NCBI GenBank assembly: GCA_021808205.1
Contig: JAKBCD010000028.1
Coordinates: forward strand, 1 to 10,044
DNA: 10,044 bases
Source of the DNA: Pseudomonadota bacterium
GTDB taxonomy: Bacteria; Pseudomonadota; Alphaproteobacteria; Acetobacterales; Acetobacteraceae
Reading direction: 5' to 3'
Shown: piece after piece, positions 1 to 6,743 of the stretch
Layout of the letters: each line of letters starts with the position of its first letter
Numbering within the stretch: position 1 is the stretch's first letter
Translations under genes and position numbers: made by a program
The notes under the pieces: model-generated
Told to the model about the DNA's origin: nothing
The model's input: the letters and a program-made list of their open reading frames with translations, nothing else
The model's database searches: none

Positions 1-18
1 GTGCTGGCGGCTGCGTCA
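1..18 (-). CDS. Start of a further gene in the glycosyltransferase operon (partial, runs off the window)
   Basis: On the minus strand an ATG at 18-16 opens a frame that reads MTQPPA and leaves the window. It is preceded at a 10-base spacing by AAGGA, which lies in the last codons of the GtrA-family gene. This is the layout expected for a translationally coupled next gene. A rival ATG at 30-28 overlaps the upstream TGA, but its frame stops after four codons. In GtrA/GtrB-type clusters the third gene is often a large polytopic glycosyltransferase. That is family knowledge only, because six residues cannot identify a product. Confidence 0.4.
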
Positions 19-26
19 TTTCCGGC

Positions 27-446
27 TCATCCTTGTTCTGGCTGGGCCCGCCTGAATACCCAGGCAAGATAGATGACAAAATTCATAGCCGGAATAAGAA
101 TCCATGTCAGCAGCAGCCCCCACAGATACGAACCGTGCCACACCATTGTGACCAGGGCCATGCCACCGGTGGAAAGACAAAATCCGGCACTGTTGGTAAG
201 CAGAAAGCGAAATCCGATATGGAGCAGGCGTATCCGCGCCTTCAATGTACCCGGATAGGTGAGGGTTCCATGCAGTAGAAACCCAACTGGCTGGGCCAAC
301 AGATAGGCCAGCACGGCCGCTTCAGTGGGGGCCATGCGCGGGCGCAGGTGCAATATAAAAATGACCAGCGATGTATAGGCAATGGATGTGCCCGCACCCG
401 CAACGCCATAGCGCAAAACCCGTTCGGGCAAATTCATTGCTCTCAT
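27..446 (-). CDS. GtrA family membrane protein (putative polyprenyl-linked sugar flippase)
   Basis: A small, very hydrophobic protein of 139 residues, the usual GtrA size, with four predicted membrane helices at about 13-33, 41-60, 75-98 and 107-131. It has the family's typical RYGVAGAGTS opening, and a C-terminal helix beginning near MNFVIYLAWVF followed by a basic tail. GtrA-like proteins act in the inner membrane and are thought to move undecaprenyl-phosphate-linked sugars, made by a GtrB-type glycosyltransferase, to the periplasm for glycosylation of surface polymers. The start at 446 was chosen because its ATG overlaps the TGA of the amidotransferase gene (ATGA) and has AGGG five bases upstream. 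The frame stays open back to 485, but that extension adds non-hydrophobic residues and would overlap the previous gene more. A second ATG at 437 is possible. A GtrB-like glycosyltransferase in the same operon supports the call. The actual substrate is unknown. Confidence 0.85.
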   Translation of the reverse strand: MRAMNLPERVLRYGVAGAGTSIAYTSLVIFILHLRPRMAPTEAAVLAYLLAQPVGFLLHGTLTYPGTLKARIRLLHIGFRFLLTNSAGFCLSTGGMALVTMVWHGSYLWGLLLTWILIPAMNFVIYLAWVFRRAQPEQG

Positions 447-2302
447 CTGTGCCCTGCATGAGCCGTGAGGCATAAATGGGCCCAAAGAAACAGCCGCTCC
501 TCCTCTTGTCCTGCGGCAAAGCCGCGCCAGCGCGCGGCGGCATAATCTGTCTTCATCCCGGCGGTGGCTGGTAGCGCCATTTCTGCCGGCTTGAGTTGAT
601 GCAACCAGGTGGTCAACGGAATGCCGAACCCTTTCTTTTTCCGGGCGAGCACGAAGTCCGGCACCACACCGCGCAGCGCCTCTTTGAGTAAAAATTTCCG
701 CGTGCCGCCGCGCAGTTTGTAACCGTGTGGCAGGCGTTGGCAGAACGTCACGAGATCACGGTCCAGAAACGGCGCACGGCTCTCCAGCGAGGCGAACATG
801 CTGGCGCGGTCAGCTTTGGCCAGGATCATTTCCGGCAGGTAGAAATTGCTGTAAAATGTGAGCGTGCGGTCTACGAGGTTGTGGCTGGCGCACCCCTCCC
901 AGGCTTGCAACGCCTCCTCGAACAATTCGTTCGGCGGCAAAGGATTGTCGAAACAGGCGACGAATTCATTCGGGTCCAGCGGGCCAAGCCAAACCGGGTT
1001 CCACATTCCTGGCGCGTAGGAAAGCCCGCGCAATGTGCGCCGCAAGCGAAAATCCAGGCTCATATTGCCCTTGCCGCGTGGCAGTGCAGCAACCGCGCGG
1101 CAAAGCAATGCATGCAGCGGTTTTGGCACCAGGCGGCTGTAAAAAGCCGCGGCACCGAGAGCAAGCAGCGGGTCGTACCCACCGAACAATTCGTCACCGC
1201 CGTCGCCGGAGAGTGCGACGGTCACGTGCTCGCGCGCAAAACGGGCGAGCAGATGCGTCGGTAGCAGTGATGGATCGGCAAATGGCTCATCCAGGCGGCC
1301 GAGCAGCGCCGGCAGCTCTCTTTGGGCGCCCGCAATATCAACAATGCGCTCATGGTGGCGGCTGCCAATCTCGGTGGCGGCACGGCGTGCATAAGCGGAT
1401 TCGTCATAAGATCGTTCGCGAAAGCCGATGGTGAAGCTGTCTACCCCGAGATCCCCCCGCGCCTTGGCCGCCAGTGCTAAAATGGCGGTGGAGTCGATAC
1501 CGCCAGAGAGGAACACGCCAAGCGGTACATCCGCTTCAAGCCGGCGGCGTACCGCCTGTTCCAGGAGATGGCGCAGTTCCTCGGCGAGTGCTGGAATCCG
1601 GTGCGCCGGCGCATCGTCCTCGGCGGTGATCGCAAACCGCCAATAGCGCGAAGTGTTAACACTGCCTTTGGCGGCATCGAACACCAGCGTGCTGCCAGGT
1701 GGCAATTTGCACGTATGGCGATAGATGGTCCCGGGTGCAGGTACATAGCCATAGGCAAAATATTTCTGCACGCCAACGCTGGAAAGCTCGTCTTCGCCCA
1801 GGGCATGGGCTTGCAGCGCGCCAATCTCGGAGGCGAACAAAAACACCCCAGCTCGCGCGGCGAAATAAAAAGGTTTTTCGCCAAAGCGATCGCGCGCACA
1901 GAACAAGCGGCGGCGGTACGCATCCCAGATGGCGAAGGCAAACATGCCATCGAGATGCAGCGGCAGTTCATCTCCCCAGGCCTGATAACCATGCAGCAAA
2001 ACCTCCGTATCGGAATGGTCACTGCGGAAATGATGCCCGCGCGCCTCCAGTGTCGCACGCAATTCCCGATGGTTGTAGATTTCGCCATTAAAAACGACGG
2101 TTATGGAATTATCGCCGTTATGCATTGGCTGACGGCCATGGCTGGAATCAAGAATCGTCAGCCGGCGAAAGCCCAGATGTATGCGGTTTTCGGGGTCGGA
2201 CCAGAATGCTTCGTCATCTGGCCCGCGATGCGCAAGCCGCCCGGTCATCAACTTTATGTCGCCGACATCGCCAGCGCCGATAAACCCCGCAAAACCGCAC
2301 AT
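443..2302 (-). CDS. asnB: Asparagine synthase (glutamine-hydrolysing) family amidotransferase
   Basis: A class II glutamine amidotransferase fused to an AsnB synthetase domain, 619 residues, normal for the family. The protein must start MCG, because Cys2 becomes the N-terminal nucleophile that releases ammonia from glutamine. This fixes the start at 2302. The glutaminase domain (about 1-190) shows HRGPDD at 26-31, FNGEIYNH at 71-78 and the aspartate of DTE near 98. The synthetase domain (about 240-600) has the ATP-pyrophosphatase loop SGGIDS at 266-271 and the SGDGGDELFGGY stretch at 365-376. The ATG directly follows the TAA of the upstream glycosyltransferase gene with no good Shine-Dalgarno nearby, which suggests reinitiation. 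The downstream GtrA gene overlaps by four bases (ATGA). Standard AsnB makes asparagine from aspartate. In surface-polysaccharide clusters relatives amidate sugar acids or other acceptors, and the neighbours here make that plausible. Both roles fit the sequence, and the symbol denotes the family only. Confidence 0.9.
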   Translation of the reverse strand: MCGFAGFIGAGDVGDIKLMTGRLAHRGPDDEAFWSDPENRIHLGFRRLTILDSSHGRQPMHNGDNSITVVFNGEIYNHRELRATLEARGHHFRSDHSDTEVLLHGYQAWGDELPLHLDGMFAFAIWDAYRRRLFCARDRFGEKPFYFAARAGVFLFASEIGALQAHALGEDELSSVGVQKYFAYGYVPAPGTIYRHTCKLPPGSTLVFDAAKGSVNTSRYWRFAITAEDDAPAHRIPALAEELRHLLEQAVRRRLEADVPLGVFLSGGIDSTAILALAAKARGDLGVDSFTIGFRERSYDESAYARRAATEIGSRHHERIVDIAGAQRELPALLGRLDEPFADPSLLPTHLLARFAREHVTVALSGDGGDELFGGYDPLLALGAAAFYSRLVPKPLHALLCRAVAALPRGKGNMSLDFRLRRTLRGLSYAPGMWNPVWLGPLDPNEFVACFDNPLPPNELFEEALQAWEGCASHNLVDRTLTFYSNFYLPEMILAKADRASMFASLESRAPFLDRDLVTFCQRLPHGYKLRGGTRKFLLKEALRGVVPDFVLARKKKGFGIPLTTWLHQLKPAEMALPATAGMKTDYAAARWRGFAAGQEEERLFLWAHLCLTAHAGHR

Positions 2303-3283
2303 TTAGCGAGACGGGTTGGGCTCGCCTTGCGGCGCGCCGAGATTGACCTTGTTGTTAATAAAATAGATCGGCTTGGCCTGGGCTTCGAAATAAACGCGGA
2401 CGAGGATCTCCGCAAGCAGGCCAATAAGAATACTCATGATGCCCATCATGAAAGATATCGCCACCAGCATCGGCAGCGGTGTGAGAATCATGGACAGGTG
2501 TTGAAAAATTTTTAGGTAGAAGACATCCATCAAAGCCAGAAAAGACACTCCAAGCCAGAGCAGGCCAAAACCACCAAACACGTAGATTGGCTTGCCGATC
2601 CATCGGTCCAGGAAGCAAACCACGATCAGATCCAGTATGACTTTAATAATTCGGACCATACCGTAATTGGAACGCCCAAACCGGCGCGCATGATGCGTCA
2701 CCTCAATTTCAGTGATGCGTGCGCCATACCAGGAGGCATAGATGGGAATGAAGCGGTGCATCTCGCCATAGAGCTTGACCCGCTCTATCACCGAGCGGCG
2801 ATATGCTTTCAGCGAACAGCCGTAATCGTGCAAATGCACGCCGGAGAAGAAGGAGATCAGCCAGTTGGCGCAGTGGCTGAGGAAGTTGCGCTTGATAATG
2901 TCATCCTTGCGGTTCTTCCGCCAGCCGGAAACGACATCGTAGCCTTCATCAAGTTTGGCCAACAGGCGCGGAATGTCGTTGGGGTCATTCTGCAGATCGG
3001 CGTCAATTGGTATAATGATGCTACCACGCGAATGGTCAAAACCGGCCATCATTGCTGCCGTCTGCCCGAAATTACGCGCAAAATTTATGACCTTCAGGCG
3101 TGTCTCACGCGCAGCCATCTCAGCCAGAACCTCTGCGGAACGGTCGGCACTGCCGTCGTTCACAGCGATAATTTCAAAGGTGAGGCCGGTTGGGTCTAGC
3201 GCCGCGATAATGGCGTCGATAAGCAGGGGCAGCGAAGCGGCTTCGTTGTAGACTGGTACAATGACGGAGACATATTCGCTCAT
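2303..3283 (-). CDS. Family 2 glycosyltransferase, DPM1/GtrB/ArnC-like, membrane anchored
   Basis: The 326-residue protein has an N-terminal GT-A domain followed by two membrane helices, the arrangement of GtrB and ArnC. Visible motifs are VSVIVPVYNEA at 5-15, VNDGSADRS at 41-49, the metal- and nucleotide-binding DADLQNDP at 94-101, GWRKNRKDD at 120-128, DYGCSLKAYRR at 153-163 and RRFGRSNYG at 200-208. Hydrophobic helices lie at about 232-256 and 268-297. Such enzymes transfer a sugar from a nucleotide donor to undecaprenyl phosphate at the cytoplasmic face of the inner membrane. The sugar cannot be read from sequence. I chose the ATG at 3283. An in-frame TTG at 3292 lies four bases after an AAGG, which is 13 bases from the ATG, so a start three codons earlier is possible. 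The gene heads a minus-strand operon with the amidotransferase and the GtrA-family gene. Confidence 0.88.
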   Translation of the reverse strand: MSEYVSVIVPVYNEAASLPLLIDAIIAALDPTGLTFEIIAVNDGSADRSAEVLAEMAARETRLKVINFARNFGQTAAMMAGFDHSRGSIIIPIDADLQNDPNDIPRLLAKLDEGYDVVSGWRKNRKDDIIKRNFLSHCANWLISFFSGVHLHDYGCSLKAYRRSVIERVKLYGEMHRFIPIYASWYGARITEIEVTHHARRFGRSNYGMVRIIKVILDLIVVCFLDRWIGKPIYVFGGFGLLWLGVSFLALMDVFYLKIFQHLSMILTPLPMLVAISFMMGIMSILIGLLAEILVRVYFEAQAKPIYFINNKVNLGAPQGEPNPSR

Positions 3284-3489
3284 AACTAGCAAGTTACCTT
3301 ACAAATCGTATGGATGGCGTAGCGCTGGCCTGCCAGCTATTTTTACCAGTATGAGTGAGATAGCGCGGCCATGCAGCCTGGTCGAGATGGATAATGCCCG
3401 GCCTCGCGGCTTGCGGCGCCAGGCGTGATGCGTTGACCCAAGGGCATCGCGAGGGGCAACAAGTTTTCAGCGTCTTGTCTGTACCCATG
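3284..3489 (-). promoter_or_regulatory. Intergenic leader of the glycosyltransferase operon; weak promoter candidate
   Basis: A 206-base gap separates pabC from the glycosyltransferase gene, so the latter operon may have its own promoter. The best minus-strand match I see is TCGACC at 3385-3380, 17 bases, then TATCTC at 3362-3357, which is weak in both boxes. A perfect 6-bp hairpin (GCTGGC/GCCAGC, 3324-3329 and 3332-3337) lies between it and the start. A short frame crossing the gap has no recognisable protein features and is not called. Readthrough from pabBC is also possible, as no terminator is evident on the minus strand after pabC. Confidence 0.25.
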
Positions 3490-4257
3490 TTACGCAAGGG
3501 CCAGACATGGCAATGCCCGGCCGTCGACCGCCGCTACAGGGCGCAGGGATAGCGCGTTGCCAACGCATATGGCTTCAGCGGCGGCGAGATCGGTGATTGT
3601 TATCGGCGCCTCATGCGCCCGTCTGGCTGCCAGTAAACAAGCGCGGCGAATGCCCGGCAAGGCACCCTCGCTCAGCGGCGGTGTTATCCAGGTTCCCTTT
3701 ATCCGTACGAACAATGTGGCCGCACTGGTCTCTGCCGCGCGCCCGGCGCGGTTGAGCAGCAGCGCGTCATCCGCACCGCGCTCGGCGGCTTCCAGCCGCG
3801 CCAATATGTTCGGCAAATAGTTCAGGCTCTTGATGGCGCAAAGCGGCGAGGCTTCATCGCGCTGGATTGTGCTGGTCGCCAAACGCAGTGGCCCGCCCGC
3901 GGGCGGCATCTGGGTGGATGTTAGCAACAGCGTTGGAGTAAGGGGGGGCTGTGGCAACAGCCCCCGCGCACCAGGGCCGCGTGTCAGCGTAAGGCGCAGG
4001 GCCGCCTCTTGCAGCCCGTTGGCCATCAGAACATCGCTGATTGCCCCTCGCAATACATCCCGGCTCACCGGCACAGGCAAACGCAGCAGCGCCGCCCCTG
4101 CGCATAGCCGGGCATAATGGCGGGCGAGTTCTGGCACCATACCGCCAGTCGCCGCCATGGTCTCGAACACACCGTCGCCGAGCAGAAAGCCGCGATCCGC
4201 AGGGTCTATGCGTGCCGCCTCGGCCTCGATCAACGCGCCGTTCAGCCAGAGCCTCAT
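3490..4257 (-). CDS. pabC: Aminodeoxychorismate lyase (class IV PLP aminotransferase fold)
   Basis: The product is predicted to cleave 4-amino-4-deoxychorismate to 4-aminobenzoate and pyruvate, the last step before dihydropteroate synthesis in folate production, in the cytosol. The 255-residue protein has the class IV fold signatures: DRGFLLGDGVFET at 21-33, the PLP-binding lysine K143 in AIKSLNYLPN, the glutamate E176 in AAETSAATLF, and GNALSLRPV near the C-terminus. The asparagine usual a few residues after that glutamate (ExxxxNxF) is a threonine here, T181. The ATG overlaps the TGA of pabB as ATGA, so the pair is translationally coupled and both products belong to one pathway. The class IV fold also includes branched-chain and D-amino acid aminotransferases. 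The pabB partner is the main reason for choosing PabC. Confidence 0.85.
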   Translation of the reverse strand: MRLWLNGALIEAEAARIDPADRGFLLGDGVFETMAATGGMVPELARHYARLCAGAALLRLPVPVSRDVLRGAISDVLMANGLQEAALRLTLTRGPGARGLLPQPPLTPTLLLTSTQMPPAGGPLRLATSTIQRDEASPLCAIKSLNYLPNILARLEAAERGADDALLLNRAGRAAETSAATLFVRIKGTWITPPLSEGALPGIRRACLLAARRAHEAPITITDLAAAEAICVGNALSLRPVAAVDGRALPCLALA

Positions 4258-5549
4258 TGGCCGAGCGCCAGCAGGGGGGAGATTTTCACCATGGCCTCTT
4301 CATACTCCGCTTGTGCGACGCTGTCCCAGGTGATGCCGCCGCCGGCCTGGGCGTAGAGCCTGTCCGCCGTGGCGGTGAGGGTACGGATGATGATGGCACT
4401 GTCCATGGCGCCGTCAAAGCCGATCCAGGCCAGGGTGCCGCAATAAGCACCGCGCGGCCCGGTCTCCAGCTCGTCGATAACCTCCATGGCCCGGCGCTTG
4501 GGCGCGCCGGTGATAGACCCGCCGGGCAGCGTCGCGGCCAATAAATCGAAGGCATCGAGCCCTGGGCGCAGGCGGCCGGTGATGGCGGAGACCAGATGAT
4601 GCGCCTGGGCGTAGCTCTCAACCGCCCACAGCTCGGTCACCTGCACCGAACCCGTGGCGCAGACCTGGCCAAGATCATTGCGCAGCAGGTCGGTGATCAT
4701 CAGATTCTCAGCGCGCTCCTTCGGGTTGGCGCGCAGGGCGGCGGCGGCCAACGCATCCTCATCCGGGTCGTGGCGTCGGGAAATGGTACCTTTGATCGGG
4801 CGTGTCTCAACCTCGCCTGCCGGGGTGAGGCGCAGAAAGCGTTCGGGCGAGGCGCAGGCCAGCCCGAAATCGCCGCCTGTGAGGCACGCTGCAAAGGGGG
4901 CGGGGCTTAATCGCCGTAGCGCCTGATGCAGCGCTGGCAGGCCCAGCCCGGCAGGACGCAAGGCGGTAAAGCGCAGCGTTAGATTAGCCTGATAGACATC
5001 ACCCGCCGTGATGTAGGCCCGCAGCCGCTCATGGCGTTGCTGATAGTCGGCGGGGTCCATCTCCGCCGTCCAGGCCAGTTGTGGCACAGCTAACGGGGCC
5101 GGGGCGGCGTGCAACTGCGCCGCGATTTGCGCAAGATCGGTGGCGGGGCCGAGATAGACGAGCTGCCTTGCCTCAATGTCGAAGCCCAGGATTGTTGTAT
5201 AAAGCCCAAACCACCCGCCCGGCAGGCTGGACAGCGGGGCAAAACGGCTGGGTACACCCGCTGCCTCGCGGGCGAGGTCATAACCGATCCACCCTACAGC
5301 GCCGCCCGCAAAGGGAAAAGGCCAGTCCGATGGCCGCGCCGGGACGGTATGTGCAGCCATCCACGTGCGGAGTGTAGCGTAAGGATCGTTGCTAGGCCGC
5401 AATATCGCGCGTGGTGAAAGGCATAAATAACTCACTCGTGAGCGCGGATCGCTCTGGGCGGAACTGTCGAGAAAGGCGAGGTCAGGCCAATTGGCGAAAG
5501 CCGCCAGTGCCGCTTCGGGCGTAACATAGGGAAGTTGAGCGACGATCAT
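4254..5549 (-). CDS. pabB: Aminodeoxychorismate synthase component I
   Basis: A 431-residue chorismate-binding enzyme of the PabB/TrpE/isochorismate synthase superfamily. PabB converts chorismate plus ammonia to aminodeoxychorismate, with ammonia supplied by the PabA glutaminase, which is not encoded here. The PabB assignment rests on the active-site segment RPIKGTISRR at 250-259, where lysine K253 is the residue that attacks chorismate in PabB. TrpE has alanine at this position (PIAGT). Further conserved blocks are ENLMITDLLRNDLG at 281-294, LPGGSITGAPKRRAMEVIDE at 341-360, GAYCGTLAWIG at 368-377, and GGGITWDSVAQAEYEE at 403-418. An N-terminal domain carries AGGAVGWIGYDLAREAAG at 81-98. The start at 5549 was chosen for its ATG with AAGGG five bases upstream. 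The frame extends to a TTG at 5576, with no support for that start. The gene overlaps pabC by four bases, forming a two-gene folate operon. Confidence 0.93.
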   Translation of the reverse strand: MIVAQLPYVTPEAALAAFANWPDLAFLDSSAQSDPRSRVSYLCLSPRAILRPSNDPYATLRTWMAAHTVPARPSDWPFPFAGGAVGWIGYDLAREAAGVPSRFAPLSSLPGGWFGLYTTILGFDIEARQLVYLGPATDLAQIAAQLHAAPAPLAVPQLAWTAEMDPADYQQRHERLRAYITAGDVYQANLTLRFTALRPAGLGLPALHQALRRLSPAPFAACLTGGDFGLACASPERFLRLTPAGEVETRPIKGTISRRHDPDEDALAAAALRANPKERAENLMITDLLRNDLGQVCATGSVQVTELWAVESYAQAHHLVSAITGRLRPGLDAFDLLAATLPGGSITGAPKRRAMEVIDELETGPRGAYCGTLAWIGFDGAMDSAIIIRTLTATADRLYAQAGGGITWDSVAQAEYEEAMVKISPLLALGQ

Positions 5550-5631
5550 CGTGACCCTTATACACCCCCGAAACAATAGCGGCAGGGGCCTACAGGCCTC
5601 GCGATCAGACTCGCTCAGGAACGGTCTGGAA

Positions 5632-5637
5632 TGTCAA
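5632..5637 (-). promoter_or_regulatory. Candidate -35 box for pabBC
   Basis: TTGACA on the minus strand, an exact match to the housekeeping sigma consensus, about 83 bases upstream of the pabB ATG. No convincing -10 hexamer follows at 16-18 bases, so this is only a candidate. Confidence 0.25.
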
Positions 5638-5770
5638 CAGGACGCGTCAGAGTTTGCCGGTACGGATCAAAAATCAATAAGCCACCGCCATGTCAGCCTA
5701 TGGTGCCATCCTGCCCATCTACGATCGGCGTCGCACCATGGAACTGGATTTGGAAAACATGGTTGTCATC

Positions 5771-5835
5771 GCTAGAGCAATTTGATGCATTTATCTTGGC
5801 GCCGCCGCGTCAATCTAGATGCATACTGCTCTAGC
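5771..5835. repeat. 65-bp imperfect palindrome with 9-bp perfect terminal inverted repeats
   Basis: The ends are GCTAGAGCA (5771-5779) and its exact reverse complement TGCTCTAGC (5827-5835). Inside, ATGCAT occurs at 5785-5790 and again at 5819-5824, placed almost symmetrically (offset three bases). Next inward, TTATCTTGGCGC on the left matches the reverse complement of the right side at 8 of 12 positions. The whole element could fold into one long imperfect hairpin. It ends 28 bases before the reductase start. It could be a dispersed REP/MITE-like repeat, an operator, or a leader hairpin. The window alone shows one copy and cannot decide. Confidence 0.6.
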
Positions 5836-5863
5836 GGCGCGGCGACAAAAAGGAGAGTGAGAC

Positions 5864-6685
5864 ATGAGAACAATAACGACAGCTGGCGGCAGTGTTCTGC
5901 CCGCCATGGGCTTCGGCACCTGGCGAATGGGCGAGAGGCCAGCCCATAAAGCTGAGGAAATCCGGGTTCTCCAACACGCGATCGACTGCGGTGTCAGCAT
6001 GTTTGATACCGCCGAGATCTATGGCGACGGTGGCGCCGAGCGCTTGCTGGGGGAGGCCATTCGCGGCCGGCGGGAGCAGGTGTTCCTGGTGAGCAAGGTT
6101 GCGCCGCATAATGCCAGCCGTGCGGGCACCATTCGCGCCTGCGAGGCCAGCCTCAAGCGCCTTGGCACGGATCATCTCGAACTGTACTTGCTTCACTGGA
6201 TTGGCGGTGTTCCGTTGGAGGAGACGGTCGGCGCCTTCGAGCATCTTCAAGCTGCCGGAAAAATCCGGGCCTGGGGGGTCTCCAACTTTGACATTGACGA
6301 TATGGAGGCGCTGCCGCAGGGCTGCGCGGTCAATCAGGTGCTCTATAATCCGCAATCCCGCGGCATCGAATATAATTTGCTGCCGTGGTGCCAAAACGCC
6401 GGCATATCTGTGATGGCGTATACGCCGCTCGGTCAGTCCAATCGGGTACTGGGCAATGCAACAATAAAGGCGGTGGCTGCTCGACATAACGCCACAACGG
6501 CACAGATTGCGCTCGCTTGGGGGCTGCGTAATCCCGATGTTGTCACCATTCCAAAAACGTCGAGCCTAGCGCGTGTCGAGGAAAATCTCGGTGCCCTCGA
6601 GATCAGCCTCACCGAAGATGACCTGGCCGCGATCGACACCGCCTTCCCACCACCCCGCCGCGCCCAAGCCTTGGAGATGATCTAG
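5864..6685 (+). CDS. Aldo/keto reductase
   Basis: A 273-residue NAD(P)H-dependent oxidoreductase of the aldo/keto reductase superfamily, a cytosolic single-domain TIM barrel. The catalytic tetrad is complete: D48 and Y53 in FDTAEIYG, K78 in VSKVAP, and H111 in LLHWIG. The opening GSVLPAMGFGTWRMG, the strand GVSNF at 138-142 and the cofactor phosphate-binding segment IPKTSS at 229-234 are also typical. The length fits the shorter bacterial prokaryotic subgroup related to 2,5-diketo-gluconate reductases and YeaE/DkgA-like enzymes. The substrate, probably a carbonyl compound or sugar, cannot be predicted. The start has AGGAGA eight bases upstream, the best Shine-Dalgarno in the region. The gene is transcribed alone, divergent from pabB and convergent with rpoH. 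A palindrome sits just upstream and a long hairpin just downstream. Confidence 0.92.
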   Translation: MRTITTAGGSVLPAMGFGTWRMGERPAHKAEEIRVLQHAIDCGVSMFDTAEIYGDGGAERLLGEAIRGRREQVFLVSKVAPHNASRAGTIRACEASLKRLGTDHLELYLLHWIGGVPLEETVGAFEHLQAAGKIRAWGVSNFDIDDMEALPQGCAVNQVLYNPQSRGIEYNLLPWCQNAGISVMAYTPLGQSNRVLGNATIKAVAARHNATTAQIALAWGLRNPDVVTIPKTSSLARVEENLGALEISLTEDDLAAIDTAFPPPRRAQALEMI

Positions 6686-6743
6686 AGCCGGGCCCACACT
6701 TTAAGTCCGCTCGCAGGGCGAGCGAACTTAAAGGGGGTCGGCT
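6686..6743. terminator. Long hairpin between convergent reductase and rpoH genes, probably a bidirectional terminator
   Basis: Core stem: CTTTAAGT (6699-6706) pairs with ACTTAAAG (6726-6733). After one C-A mismatch, seven more pairs (6708-6714 with 6718-6724) close on a three-base loop. Outside, AGCCG (6686-6690) pairs with CGGCT (6739-6743), and CCC (6693-6695) with GGG (6735-6737). The hairpin fills the whole 58-base gap between the reductase TAG and the rpoH TAA. There is no long T-run on either side, only TTT after it on the plus strand, so it is not a textbook intrinsic terminator. It may instead protect 3' ends or be a dispersed repeat. Confidence 0.6.

Larger units (their letters stand above)
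5550..5863. promoter_or_regulatory. Divergent intergenic region between pabB and the aldo/keto reductase gene
   Basis: These 314 bases separate two divergently read genes and should hold both promoters. Toward pabB, the minus strand carries a perfect -35-like TTGACA at 5637-5632, but no good -10 at 16-18 bases. Toward the reductase, TTGGAA or TTGTCA boxes near 5750-5768 have only weak -10 partners. A 7-bp inverted repeat, ATGGTGC (5700-5706) and GCACCAT (5733-5739), could be an operator. A small GGCCT/AGGCC dyad lies at 5587-5598. The right end holds the long palindrome listed separately, then AGGAGA eight bases before the reductase ATG. I see no credible coding sequence here. Confidence 0.45.

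Noticed and set aside
1568..2515. Long plus-strand open frame (315 codons)
   Set aside because: It lies antisense to the amidotransferase and glycosyltransferase genes, whose motifs are unmistakable. Its translation has no family features, so it is a by-product of GC-rich codon structure.
3324..3344. Hairpin followed by TATTTTTA on the plus strand, like an intrinsic terminator
   Set aside because: No plus-strand gene precedes it, and on the transcribed minus strand the T-run is an A-run upstream of the stem, so it cannot terminate that transcript.
3294..3497. Minus-strand frame between pabC and the glycosyltransferase gene
   Set aside because: It is short, has no domain or membrane signal and an unlikely TTG start overlapping pabC. 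The gap is better explained as a leader region.
5831..6487. Minus-strand frame antisense to the aldo/keto reductase
   Set aside because: The plus strand has a complete catalytic tetrad and a strong ribosome binding site. The antisense translation shows nothing recognisable.
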